From: Thioalkalivibrio sp.
Lineage (GTDB): Bacteria; Pseudomonadota; Gammaproteobacteria; Ectothiorhodospirales; Ectothiorhodospiraceae
Length of the DNA stretch: 7,756 nt
Assembly (NCBI GenBank): GCA_007120155.1
Contig: SKOF01000157.1
Location: 1 to 7,756 of the forward strand
Direction of reading: 5' to 3'
Under the pieces are notes generated by a model. It worked only from the letters and a program-made list of their open reading frames with translations, was not told the DNA's origin and did no database searches. Shown in pieces: positions 1 through 6,993 of the stretch. How positions within the stretch are numbered: the stretch's first letter is position 1; every line of letters starts with the position of its first letter. The position numbers were made by a program, and so were the translations under genes.

Positions 1-426
1 ACGGATGCGCACGGGCAGCGCCTGCTCCTGGGGCAGGCCCGGTTGTTCCCAGGCGTAACTGGCGATCACCTCGAACAGGGGCGACTGTTCCAGGCGCGTG
101 ACCACCCCGCGCAGCCCGAATGGCGTGCCGGAGGCATCGCGGAACAGCGGTGCGATTTCGGTCTCTCCCGGCGCGCCGAACTCCACGGCCTCCTCCAGGC
201 GCGGCACGATCCCGCTTTGCCACACCTCGCTCCGGATCGCGTTGCGGTCCGTGTGACTGACCAGCACCATCTCCACCCGGAACATGCGCGGTTCCTCGGC
301 GGCCAGCATCGCGGGCAGAGTCGCCCACAGGCACAGGGCCGCCGGGAGCCAGATGTGCAGGCGGGTGCGGCGCCTGGCACGCCCGGTGACAGGCAGGGGT
401 CTCCGTGGGGCTTCGGGAGCGCGCAT
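1..426 (-). CDS. csiV: CsiV-like exported protein, N-terminal part (runs off left edge)
   Basis: The start is the ATG at 426-424, preceded by a perfect AGGAGG six bases upstream; 142 codons are visible and the frame is open at the edge. Residues 1-23 are Arg-rich and are followed by a hydrophobic stretch (about 24-41) and a likely signal-peptidase site near residues 42-43 (LAA before EEP), so the protein should be exported to the periplasm. The mature part begins FRVEMVLVSH and later has a LEQSPLFEVIASYAWEQP stretch. Both resemble the CsiV family (PF10972), known from Shewanella as a periplasmic protein that binds peptidoglycan and affects cell shape and envelope integrity. A csiV-type gene directly after mfd is a familiar gammaproteobacterial arrangement. 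The n-region is longer than usual for a signal peptide, but no better downstream start is seen. The family call rests on remembered motifs and position; the C-terminus is not visible. Confidence 0.75.
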   Translation of the reverse strand, partial: MRAPEAPRRPLPVTGRARRRTRLHIWLPAALCLWATLPAMLAAEEPRMFRVEMVLVSHTDRNAIRSEVWQSGIVPRLEEAVEFGAPGETEIAPLFRDASGTPFGLRGVVTRLEQSPLFEVIASYAWEQPGLPQEQALPVRIR

Positions 427-3400
427 CGGCGGCCTCCTGTTTGAGGTCCAATGAATTGAGGATACGCTTCACGGCCTGCACGCGCTGTTCCAGGCTGTCC
501 ATGGGCTCGAAGAAGCGCAGCCGTTGTTCCGGATCCAGCCTGAACCTCACGGGGTCCGACTGTATCAGTGCAATCAGGCGTGCGGGATCCAGATCGGGAT
601 TGGCCTGGAAGGTGAACCGGCCGCCCTGGGGGCCTACCTCCAGCTTGCGCACGCCCAATGGCTGCAGGCGCAGGCGCAGCCGGGTGACCTCCATCAGGTT
701 CTTCGCCTGGGCCGGCAGCAGGCCGAAACGGTCGATCATTTCCACCTGAAGTTCCCGCAGCGCCGCTTCCGATTCGCAGCCGGAAATGCGCTTGTAGAGA
801 ATCAGGCGCGTGTGCACGTCGGGCACGTAGTCGTCCGGGAGCAGGGCCGGGACACCCAGGTCCACCTCCGTGACCTCTGCCATGGGACGGTCCAGGTCCG
901 GGATCTCGCCCTTCTTCAATGCCTTGACGGCACGATCCAGAAGTTCGTTGTAGAGCGTGAACCCGATCTCCTGGATCTGGCCGCTCTGGTCCTCGCCCAG
1001 CAGTTCGCCGGCCCCGCGGATCTCGAGATCGTGGGAGGCGAGGGTGAAGCCCACACCCAGGTCTTCCAGGGATTCGATGGCCTCCAGGCGCTTCACCGCG
1101 TCCGCCGTCATGGCCGAAGGATGCGGCGTGAGCAGGTAGGCATAGGCCCGGTGATGGGATCGGCCCACTCGCCCGCGCAGCTGGTGAAGCTGTGACAGGC
1201 CGAGCTTGTCGGCGCGGTCGATGATGATGGTGTTGGCGGTGGGTACGTCGATGCCGCTTTCGATGATGGTGGTGCATACCAGCACGTTGTGGCGCCGGTG
1301 ATAGAAATCCAGCATGACGCGTTCCAGGGTGCTTTCGCGCATCTGGCCGTGGGCAATGCCGATATCGGCGGCGGGCACCAGCTCGGCCAGTTCCCGTGCA
1401 GTCTTCTCGATGGTTTCCACCGAGTTGTGCAGGAAGTACACCTGGCCGCCGCGGCGGATCTCGCGGGTGACGGCTTCCTGGATCAGCGCATCGTTCCACT
1501 GGCTGATGAAGGTCTTGATCGCGTGCCTCTCCATGGGCGGTGTTGCGATGATGGACAGGTCGCGAAGCCCTGAAAGCGCCATGTTGAGTGTGCGCGGGAT
1601 CGGGGTGGCGGTGAGCGTCAGCATGTCCACCTCGGCGCGCAGGGCCTTGAGGCGTTCCTTGTGGCGTACGCCGAAGCGATGCTCCTCGTCGATGATCACA
1701 AGGCCCAGGTTCTTGAAGGTCAGGTTCCCCTGGATGAGCTTGTGGGTACCGATGACGATGTCCACACGGCCGTCCGCAAGCCCCTGCATCACCGCCTTCT
1801 GATCCTTGGCGGAGCGGAAGCGGGACAGGGACTCGATGTGGATCGGCCAGTCCGCGAAGCGGTCGGTGAAGTTCTGGTAGTGCTGCTGCGCCAGCAGGGT
1901 GGTGGGTACCAGCACCACCACCTGCTGACCGCTGTTGGCGGCCACGAAGGCGGCGCGCATGGCCACCTCCGTCTTGCCGAAGCCCACATCGCCGCACACC
2001 ACCCGGTCCATGGGCCGTTCGGCGGCCATGTCCTCCAGGACCGCCTCGATGGCGCGGGCCTGATCCGGGGTCTCCTCGAAGGGGAAGGCGGCGGCAAAGG
2101 CCTGGTATTCCGTGGCCTCCACGTCGAAGGCGTGTCCCTTGCGGGCGGCGCGGCGGGCATAGATCCCGAGAAGCTCTGCCGCGACGTCCCGCGCCTTCTC
2201 CGCGGCCTTGCGCCGGATCCGGCTCCATTGTTCGCCGCCCAGCCTGTGCAGCGGCGCGTGTTCGGTGTCCGCGCCGGTGTAGCGGCTGACCAGGTGCAGG
2301 GACGCGACGGGCACGTAGAGCTTGTCGCCCCCCGCGTACTCGAGTGTCAGGAACTCCGCCTCCTGCCCGCCCACGGCGAGTTTCTGCAGACCCAGGTAAC
2401 GCCCGACGCCGTGTTCCTCATGCACCACCGGCGCACCGGGGTGCAGGTCGGTGAGATTGCGGATGACTGCATCGGAATCCCGTGTCGGGCGCTTGCGCCG
2501 CCGTTCCTGCCGGACCCGTTCGCCGAACAGGGCGGACTCGGTGATGACGGCCAGCCCGCAGCAGGCCATGCGCATGCCGTCCTCGATGGGCGCCACGGTG
2601 ATGGCCAGCCGCGCATCGCCATCCAGAAAGTCCTGCCAGTGATCCACGGGCGTGGGCCCAAGGCCAAAGGGCCGCAGGCTGTCGATGAGGAACTCCCGCC
2701 GTCCGGCGGATTCCGCAGCGAACAGCACGCGCCCGTCGAAGCCGTCGAGAAAGGTCTTCAGCGCCGCTGCCGGGTCGGCCTGGCGGATCCGGATGCGAAC
2801 GTCCGGCAGGGCTCCCACGTCGAAATTGACGGCGGGTTCGGTCCGCTCCAGCTGTTCGGGGCGTTCCACCCGGACACCGGGACGGGCGGAAAGCCTGGAC
2901 CTCAGCTCGTCCGGTGTGAGAAAGAGCTCTTGCGGGTCATGGATGGGCCGTTCACGGTCATGGCGGCGCTGTTCGTGGCGCTGCGCCGCCTGGGCGAGGA
3001 ACTCTGCGGCCGCGGTCTCGATATCGCCTGCCTGCACCAGGCGTACGTTGCCCGGCAGGTAGTCGAACAGGCTGTCCAGCCTGTCGAAGAACAGCGGCAG
3101 GTAATACTCGATACCTGCCGGAGCCGTGCCCTGACTCACGTCGCGGTAGATGACGCTGGCCTGGGGGTCACCTTCAAAGCGTGTGCGGTATCGCTGGCGG
3201 AAGGCCTTGATCGCTTCCTCGTCCAGGGGGAACTCATGGGCCGGGAGCAGGCGCACCCGTTCCACCGTGTCCAGGCTGCGCTGCGTCTCCGGATCGAAGC
3301 TGCGGATGGACTCGATCTCGTCATCCAGCAGGTCCACCCGGAATGGGATGTCGCTGCCCATGGGAAACAGGTCGATGAGCGAGCCGCGTACGGCGAACTC

Positions 3401-3904
3401 GCCGTGTTCCATCACCTGGCTCACGCAATGGTAGCCGGCCTGTTCCAGGTTGGCCCGCAACGCGTCCCGATCCAGCCGGTCGCCCGTGGCAAGCATGAGC
3501 ACGCGACCCCGAAGCCAGGCCCGCGGGGCGATGCGCTGCATGAGCGTGTTGACCGGCACCACCAGGACACCCCGTTCCAGATCGGGGAGCCGGTGGAGGA
3601 TTTCCAGGCGCTGGGAGATGATGTCTTCGTGGGGCGAGAACAGATCGTAGGGGAGTGTTTCCCAGTCCGGCAGGGTGAGCACCGGGATCTGTTCGCCGTG
3701 CAGGAAGAACTCCAGCTCCCGCGCGAGCGTCTCCGCGTCCCGCGTATCCGGAACCATCACCACGCCGGGACCTGCATGGGCGCGCAACGCGCGCGCAATG
3801 GCCAGGCCCCGCGCGGCGCCGTAGAGCCGGCCCCAGCGGCGGATGCCGGGGCGCTCGGGAATCGGGGGCGGGGTCAGTGGGCTGTGCAGTGCGTGGGTGG
3901 ACAT
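2..3904 (-). CDS. mfd: Transcription-repair coupling factor Mfd; frame has no stop within window
   Basis: Mfd recognises RNA polymerase stalled at DNA damage, pushes it off with an ATP-driven double-stranded DNA translocase, and recruits UvrA for nucleotide excision repair. The start is ATG at 3904 (MSTHALHSPL), without a clear Shine-Dalgarno. The UvrB-like N-terminal module occupies about residues 1-350. The CarD-like RNA-polymerase-interacting domain lies around 485-560 (VVHEEHGVG, with His495). The RecG-like motor has Walker A GDVGFGKTE at 638-646, the DEEHRFG box at 739-745, TATPIPRT just after it, and RGRVGRS at 910-916. A RGAGELLGEDQSG stretch and the C-terminal TRCF domain follow. Recognisable Mfd sequence ends near residue 1154 (ILNSLDL, about position 443), close to the usual family length of about 1150. 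No stop codon occurs there: the frame stays open through the csiV-like gene to position 2 (1301 codons). The real end is therefore either about 430-445 with a lost stop, or beyond the window. Confidence 0.93.
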   Translation of the reverse strand, partial: MSTHALHSPLTPPPIPERPGIRRWGRLYGAARGLAIARALRAHAGPGVVMVPDTRDAETLARELEFFLHGEQIPVLTLPDWETLPYDLFSPHEDIISQRLEILHRLPDLERGVLVVPVNTLMQRIAPRAWLRGRVLMLATGDRLDRDALRANLEQAGYHCVSQVMEHGEFAVRGSLIDLFPMGSDIPFRVDLLDDEIESIRSFDPETQRSLDTVERVRLLPAHEFPLDEEAIKAFRQRYRTRFEGDPQASVIYRDVSQGTAPAGIEYYLPLFFDRLDSLFDYLPGNVRLVQAGDIETAAAEFLAQAAQRHEQRRHDRERPIHDPQELFLTPDELRSRLSARPGVRVERPEQLERTEPAVNFDVGALPDVRIRIRQADPAAALKTFLDGFDGRVLFAAESAGRREFLIDSLRPFGLGPTPVDHWQDFLDGDARLAITVAPIEDGMRMACCGLAVITESALFGERVRQERRRKRPTRDSDAVIRNLTDLHPGAPVVHEEHGVGRYLGLQKLAVGGQEAEFLTLEYAGGDKLYVPVASLHLVSRYTGADTEHAPLHRLGGEQWSRIRRKAAEKARDVAAELLGIYARRAARKGHAFDVEATEYQAFAAAFPFEETPDQARAIEAVLEDMAAERPMDRVVCGDVGFGKTEVAMRAAFVAANSGQQVVVLVPTTLLAQQHYQNFTDRFADWPIHIESLSRFRSAKDQKAVMQGLADGRVDIVIGTHKLIQGNLTFKNLGLVIIDEEHRFGVRHKERLKALRAEVDMLTLTATPIPRTLNMALSGLRDLSIIATPPMERHAIKTFISQWNDALIQEAVTREIRRGGQVYFLHNSVETIEKTARELAELVPAADIGIAHGQMRESTLERVMLDFYHRRHNVLVCTTIIESGIDVPTANTIIIDRADKLGLSQLHQLRGRVGRSHHRAYAYLLTPHPSAMTADAVKRLEAIESLEDLGVGFTLASHDLEIRGAGELLGEDQSGQIQEIGFTLYNELLDRAVKALKKGEIPDLDRPMAEVTEVDLGVPALLPDDYVPDVHTRLILYKRISGCESEAALRELQVEMIDRFGLLPAQAKNLMEVTRLRLRLQPLGVRKLEVGPQGGRFTFQANPDLDPARLIALIQSDPVRFRLDPEQRLRFFEPMDSLEQRVQAVKRILNSLDLKQEAADARSRSPTETPACHRACQAPHPPAHLAPGGPVPVGDSARDAGRRGTAHVPGGDGAGQSHGPQRDPERGVAKRDRAAPGGGRGVRRAGRDRNRTAVPRCLRHAIRAARGGHAPGTVAPVRGDRQLRLGTTGPAPGAGAARAHP
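433..438 (-). promoter_or_regulatory. Strong ribosome binding site of the csiV-like gene
   Basis: The minus strand reads AGGAGG here, then six bases, then ATG at 426. This fixes the csiV start and shows that the csiV reading frame is really translated. It lies inside the mfd frame, at about Mfd codons 1156-1158, so translation of the two genes is likely coupled. Confidence 0.8.
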
Positions 3905-3967
3905 CAGGGCAGTCGGTGTATGAACAAAAGACCGCCTATTCTACTGCACCGGGAATGGCGGCGCAGT

Positions 3968-4087
3968 AAAGCAATGGCAAGTCTCAAGTGGTCAGTGGCA
4001 AGGGAAAACCGCCCCGATCCTCCCCCGCATGGTGAGGGCGGGGGTCATTTCCCTTGCCACTTGAGACTTACCACTTGCTACTTACAA
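3968..4087. repeat. Inverted-repeat element made of degenerate 7-bp units
   Basis: On the plus strand the left arm reads as consecutive heptads: TGGCAAG (3975-3981), TCTCAAG (3982-3988), TGGTCAG (3989-3995), TGGCAAG (3996-4002), then GGAAA. The right arm is the reverse complement of the same pattern: on the minus strand TTGTAAG (4087-4081), TAGCAAG (4080-4074), TGGTAAG (4073-4067), TCTCAAG (4066-4060), TGGCAAG (4059-4053), then GGAAA. The arms differ by one heptad and a few bases. Between them sits a second, GC-rich hairpin (cccccgc at 4022-4028, gcggggg at 4038-4044, 9-base loop). The outermost right-arm heptads are part of the Cys-Lys-stop end of the DUF2892 gene. The element fills the space between that gene and mfd. 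It may act as an mRNA 3' structure or a mobile REP-like element; no tail of T residues directly follows the stem, so it is not a classical intrinsic terminator. Confidence 0.75.
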
Positions 4088-4272
4088 GTACGCATGCCCA
4101 GCAGGCTGTAGGCGGGACACCAGCTGATGACCGCTGTGGCCAGCGGGATGATGCCGATCCAGCCCCAGGGAGTCTGTGGGCCCACGAACACCAGGCTGAT
4201 CAGCACGAGCCCCACGATGGCGCGCAGGGCGCGGTCCACGGTACCCATGTTCTTCATGCCTTCCAGATCCAT
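4078..4272 (-). CDS. DUF2892 (YgaP-type) small inner-membrane protein
   Basis: This 64-residue protein has two hydrophobic segments, about residues 14-32 and 37-50, joined by a short PQTPWGW turn. It ends in SWCPAYSLLGMRTCK with Cys52 and Cys63. The WCPxYxLLGxxTCK-type ending is the hallmark of the DUF2892 family (PF11127), which is also the membrane part of the rhodanese-membrane protein YgaP. The chosen ATG at 4272 has a good AGGA seven bases upstream; an in-frame ATG at 4308 would add 12 residues but has no such site. Stand-alone DUF2892 proteins have no proven reaction. A role in sulfur or thiol handling is suggested by YgaP and by the two cysteines, but that is inference. There is no rhodanese domain here. 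The gene stands between a CRP-family regulator (upstream, same strand) and mfd (downstream), and its own promoter appears to lie at about 4308-4339. Confidence 0.85.
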   Translation of the reverse strand: MDLEGMKNMGTVDRALRAIVGLVLISLVFVGPQTPWGWIGIIPLATAVISWCPAYSLLGMRTCK

Positions 4273-4307
4273 GACCCTATCCTCGCGGTTGAGGGACAAC
4301 ATCATCA

Positions 4308-4348
4308 AGGATAGTGCGCGGCAGGGCGGATTTCAGTGATTTCATCAC
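4308..4348 (-). promoter_or_regulatory. Putative promoter and activator-like palindrome for the DUF2892 gene
   Basis: Reading the minus strand, a 13-bp palindrome GTGAT-GAA-ATCAC (4348-4336) abuts a -35-like CTGAAA (4336-4331, 4 of 6 matches). Then come 17 bp and a -10-like TATCCT (4313-4308, 4 of 6). The expected transcription start is near 4301, about 29 bases before the ATG at 4272. The palindrome centre (4342) would then be at about -41, the position typical of class II CRP/FNR activation, where weak -35 boxes are usual. The half-sites contain GTGA/TCAC as in CRP sites, but the spacing is one base shorter than the CRP (TGTGA-N6-TCACA) or FNR (TTGAT-N4-ATCAA) consensus. The assignment is by eye. 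Confidence 0.4.
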
Positions 4349-4467
4349 CCAGAGAAGTGGTGACGGGTGAACGGGCGGACCGGCGGCGGAGAGGATTGTG
4401 GATCGCCCGGTTTTCCTTGATCGACCTGTTGCCGCTTCCCTCGCGTGTACCGATGCGGTCTGCCTGG

Positions 4468-5160
4468 TCATTTTTCCGGGGATGATCCCTCAGCCACCGA
4501 GCGCAGGGCCCGGGTGTCCAGCAGATCGATCCGACCCCGCGCCAGGCTCACCCAGGCGTGGTGTTCGAACTCCTTGAGGACGCGGCTGATCACCTCCCGC
4601 GCGGTGCCCAGCTCCACGGCCAGGTCCTGGTGGGTGCAGTGCAGGGTGCCGGCGCTGTCGGCCAGTTCCAGCAGGCGATGGGCCAGGCGGGCATTCAGCC
4701 GCCCGAAGGCCACCTCGTCGATCAGCGCCATGAGTTCCGCGATGCGCCGGCCGTAGCCCTGGAACACGAAGCGGCGAAAGCCTGCCGAGTGCTCGATGCC
4801 TTCCATAAAACTGACCTCTGGAATGGCGATGCCCGTCACCGGGGATTCGCAAATCCCCTCGGCGCTGTAGCGGCTTCCGCCCAGGAGGCAGGACGTGGTC
4901 AGTACGCAGGATTCCCCGCCCTGAACCCGGTAGAGGACGATCTCCCGACCGCTGCCGGAGATCTGCTGTACCCGCACGGAACCCTGTATGACCAGGAGAT
5001 ACTGTTCACAGGCACTGCCGGGGCGGAACACGACGGTGCCCGCCGGGGCCTCCAGCGGGCAGGCGTCGCGCAGCAGCGCGCGCCCGACCGGGTCGTCCAC
5101 CTGATCGAGCCGGGTGAAATGCCGGGTCCATGCGGGCAGGGTATCGGGGTTCATGGGCAT
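4468..5160 (-). CDS. CRP/FNR-family transcriptional regulator
   Basis: This is a 230-residue protein with a cyclic-nucleotide-type sensory beta-barrel (about residues 25-115), a long dimerisation helix (about 118-155) and a C-terminal winged helix-turn-helix (about 174-210; CTHQDLAVELGTAREVISR). In the recognition helix, Arg188, Glu189, Ser192 and Arg193 sit where CRP has R180, E181 and R185 and FNR has E209, S212 and R213, so a GTGA-containing half-site is expected. The N-terminal iron-sulfur cysteine cluster of FNR is absent. Six cysteines are present (34, 51, 85, 91, 104, 175); Cys85 and Cys91 frame the VLTTS loop of the barrel. The ATG at 5160 (MPMN) starts 8 bp after the aguB stop; the ATG at 5154 is also possible and neither has a strong ribosome binding site, which suggests translational coupling to aguB. 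Subfamily and effector cannot be named. A DUF2892 gene next to this kind of regulator is suggestive of regulation. Confidence 0.88.
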   Translation of the reverse strand: MPMNPDTLPAWTRHFTRLDQVDDPVGRALLRDACPLEAPAGTVVFRPGSACEQYLLVIQGSVRVQQISGSGREIVLYRVQGGESCVLTTSCLLGGSRYSAEGICESPVTGIAIPEVSFMEGIEHSAGFRRFVFQGYGRRIAELMALIDEVAFGRLNARLAHRLLELADSAGTLHCTHQDLAVELGTAREVISRVLKEFEHHAWVSLARGRIDLLDTRALRSVAEGSSPEK

Positions 5161-5168
5161 GGCTCGTG

Positions 5169-6044
5169 TCAGTCCCGGTAGCGCTTGAGCAGGTCGTGGT
5201 AGGCGTCGATGCGCCGGTCGCGCAGGTAGGGCCAGATGCGGCGCACCTGCTCCGCCCGGGCCATGTCCACATCGGCCAGTAACACCGTCCCGGTGTCCGG
5301 GGGTGCCTGGGCCAGCATCTCCCCCTGGGGTCCGCAGACGAAGCTGGAACCCCAGAAGCGGCTGCCGGCGGTGGCGCCGCCGGGATCGGCCTCGAAGCCG
5401 GTGCGGTTGCAGGCGGCCACCGGCAGGCCGTTGGCGATGGCGTGGGCGCGCTGGATGGTGATCCAGGCGTCGCGCTGGCGGGCCTGTTCCTCCTCGGGGT
5501 CGTTCGGGTCCCAGCCGATGGCGGTGGGGTAGATGAGCAGTTCCGCTCCAGCGAGCGCCATGAGCCGCGCGCCTTCGGGGAACCACTGGTCCCAGCATAC
5601 CAGCACGCCGAGGCGTCCCGCGGATGTGTCCACGGGTTCGAAGCCCAGGTCCCCGGGCGTGAAATAGTATTTCTCGTAGTACCCGGGGTCGTCCGGAATG
5701 TGCATCTTCCGATAGCGGCCGGCCAGCCGCCCGTCGGAATCCAGTACCACGGCGGTGTTGTGGTAGATCCCCGCCGCGCGCCGCTCGAACAGGGATCCGA
5801 CGATCACGACCCCGTGTTCCGCCGCCGCTCGCGACAGGAAATCCGTCCCTGGGCCAGGGATGGGTTCCGCCTGATTGAATACCGCGGGATCCTCGGTCTG
5901 GCAGAAATACAGGCCGGTGTGCAGTTCCTGGAGCACCACCAGGCTTGCCCCGGCCTGTGCCGCCTCGGCGATGCCCGCCAGGCTCTTCGCCAGGTTCGCC
6001 TCACGGTCGGCACTGTTGGCCTGCTGCACGAGCGCGATCTTCAT
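5169..6044 (-). CDS. aguB: N-carbamoylputrescine amidase (nitrilase superfamily)
   Basis: This enzyme hydrolyses N-carbamoylputrescine to putrescine, CO2 and ammonia, the last step of the agmatine deiminase route of polyamine synthesis, in the cytoplasm. The protein is 291 residues, the usual AguB size. The nitrilase catalytic triad is visible: Glu40 (LVVLQELHTG), Lys113 (YRKMHIPDDPG) and Cys150 (LGVLVCWDQWFPE). The GYYEKYYFTPGD segment (121-132) and WDQWFPE (151-157) are typical of the AguB branch rather than of general amidases or nitrilases. The start is ATG at 6044, with AGGA nine bases upstream. The gene is followed after 8 bp by the CRP-family regulator, so they are probably co-transcribed. 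The usual partner aguA (agmatine deiminase) is not adjacent. A promoter may lie in the 97-bp gap upstream (6045-6141), where only weak matches are seen. A related C-N hydrolase with another substrate is the main alternative. Confidence 0.87.
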   Translation of the reverse strand: MKIALVQQANSADREANLAKSLAGIAEAAQAGASLVVLQELHTGLYFCQTEDPAVFNQAEPIPGPGTDFLSRAAAEHGVVIVGSLFERRAAGIYHNTAVVLDSDGRLAGRYRKMHIPDDPGYYEKYYFTPGDLGFEPVDTSAGRLGVLVCWDQWFPEGARLMALAGAELLIYPTAIGWDPNDPEEEQARQRDAWITIQRAHAIANGLPVAACNRTGFEADPGGATAGSRFWGSSFVCGPQGEMLAQAPPDTGTVLLADVDMARAEQVRRIWPYLRDRRIDAYHDLLKRYRD

Positions 6045-6141
6045 TGCGTTGTTTCCTGGGTGTGGCTGGGAGAAGGCTTTTTCAACGCAAAGGTACTAAC
6101 ACACAAAGCGCGGTCGGTCACCCGATACGGCCCCCCTATTC

Positions 6142-6978
6142 CTAAGAACCCATGGATTCAGGGAGACCGGCGCACAAGTCGTGCAGGACCTGCTCAAGGA
6201 CCCGGTTGAACCCGTCCGGGTTCTCCATCTGCGGGAAGTGACCCGCTCCGGCAATGATAGCCTCGTTGACGTGCGGGGCGCAGCGTTCGCGCGCCGACCC
6301 CGGGATCAGGGCGCCGTTGATGGCGTGAATCGGGACTTGCAGGTCGGAGAAGGCCGGCGCCGGATTCCAGGCGAGCAGATCACGCCACAGGGGCAGGGCC
6401 CATGCCGTATCGGCCGTGGACATCTCCCATGTCAGGCGTTCCTTGAGTTCGGGCGGGGTGGCCTCAGTGCTGGTTTGCTCCACGAGCGCCGCAATGGCGG
6501 CCGGGAAGTCCGTCTCAAAGGGTGCTGCGATGGATTCCTGAACCTCGGGTGCCAACCCCCCGTAGTCGATGACGAACGTATCCACCAGGACCACGCCGGA
6601 CGCGCGTTGTTTCAGGCCCCGGGCCGTCTCCAGCGCGACGGCGCCGCCCATGGAGTGCCCGATCAGAATGATGTTGTCCGCGCCGAGAGCCCCGGCCGCG
6701 TTCTCCATGTCCCGGGCGAGGCCGTCGACGGTCCATCGGGTTCGCCTGCCGGTACCGGTCTCCCCGTGACCCGCCAGGTCCGGTGCGGCGACCCGATAGC
6801 GGCTGGCAAAGTGCGAAAGCTGCGGGGCCCAGTAGGAACGGCGGCAGGTCCAGCCGTGGATGAACAGCAACAAGGGTTCGCCGGATCCGCGGCAGTCACA
6901 GGCCATGGCGATATCGTCGTCTGTGGCGAGGATGCAATCGGGTGGCGATCCTTTCGCCTGATTATTGATCGGCGTCAT
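6142..6978 (-). CDS. Alpha/beta hydrolase of unknown substrate
   Basis: This is a 278-residue alpha/beta-hydrolase-fold protein (numbering from ATG 6978). The oxyanion strand carries HGW (41-43; LLLFIHGWTCRRSYW), PDLAGHGET follows at about 66-74, the nucleophile elbow is GHSMGG with Ser109, and the catalytic His is His247 in GAGHFPQMENP. The usual acid after strand 7 is not evident: the segment reads INGALIPGS where many relatives have an Asp. Asp133 at the end of strand 6 (VVLVDTF) may serve instead, as the acid does in some haloalkane dehalogenases. The sequence gives no substrate; an esterase, a lactonase-like enzyme or a C-C hydrolase are all possible. No signal peptide is seen, so it is probably cytoplasmic. 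The start is uncertain: an in-frame TTG at 6996 would add six residues, and neither start has a clear ribosome binding site. The gene diverges from a LuxR-type regulator gene and has no close co-directional upstream neighbour. Confidence 0.85.
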   Translation of the reverse strand: MTPINNQAKGSPPDCILATDDDIAMACDCRGSGEPLLLFIHGWTCRRSYWAPQLSHFASRYRVAAPDLAGHGETGTGRRTRWTVDGLARDMENAAGALGADNIILIGHSMGGAVALETARGLKQRASGVVLVDTFVIDYGGLAPEVQESIAAPFETDFPAAIAALVEQTSTEATPPELKERLTWEMSTADTAWALPLWRDLLAWNPAPAFSDLQVPIHAINGALIPGSARERCAPHVNEAIIAGAGHFPQMENPDGFNRVLEQVLHDLCAGLPESMGS

Positions 6979-6993
6979 AGGGTTTCTATTTGT

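Noticed and set aside
376..393. LPVTG near the CsiV N-terminus, resembling a sortase motif
   Set aside because: Sortase signals are C-terminal and belong mainly to Gram-positive bacteria; here it lies before the signal-peptide hydrophobic core.
66..2228. Minus-strand open frame of 720 codons
   Set aside because: It is a shifted frame of mfd and csiV, rich in Arg, Gly, Pro and Ala with no coherent domain; the Mfd frame carries all the conserved motifs.
4021..4044. GC hairpin considered as an intrinsic terminator
   Set aside because: The stem is good, but no run of T follows directly on either strand; it is better described as the centre of the inverted element.
1661..4111. Plus-strand open frame of 816 codons opposite mfd
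   Set aside because: It lies antisense to clear Mfd motifs, its translation has no recognisable domain, and long antisense open frames are expected in GC-rich genes.
5169..5598. Upstream extension of the CRP-family reading frame to 5598 (376 codons in total)
   Set aside because: The extra part overlaps the C-terminal third of aguB in another frame and shows low-complexity sequence; the ATG at 5160 fits the family length.
6045..6141. Possible aguB promoter (GTGACC, 17 bp, TAGTAC)
   Set aside because: The -10 matches only three of six positions, too weak to list as a feature.
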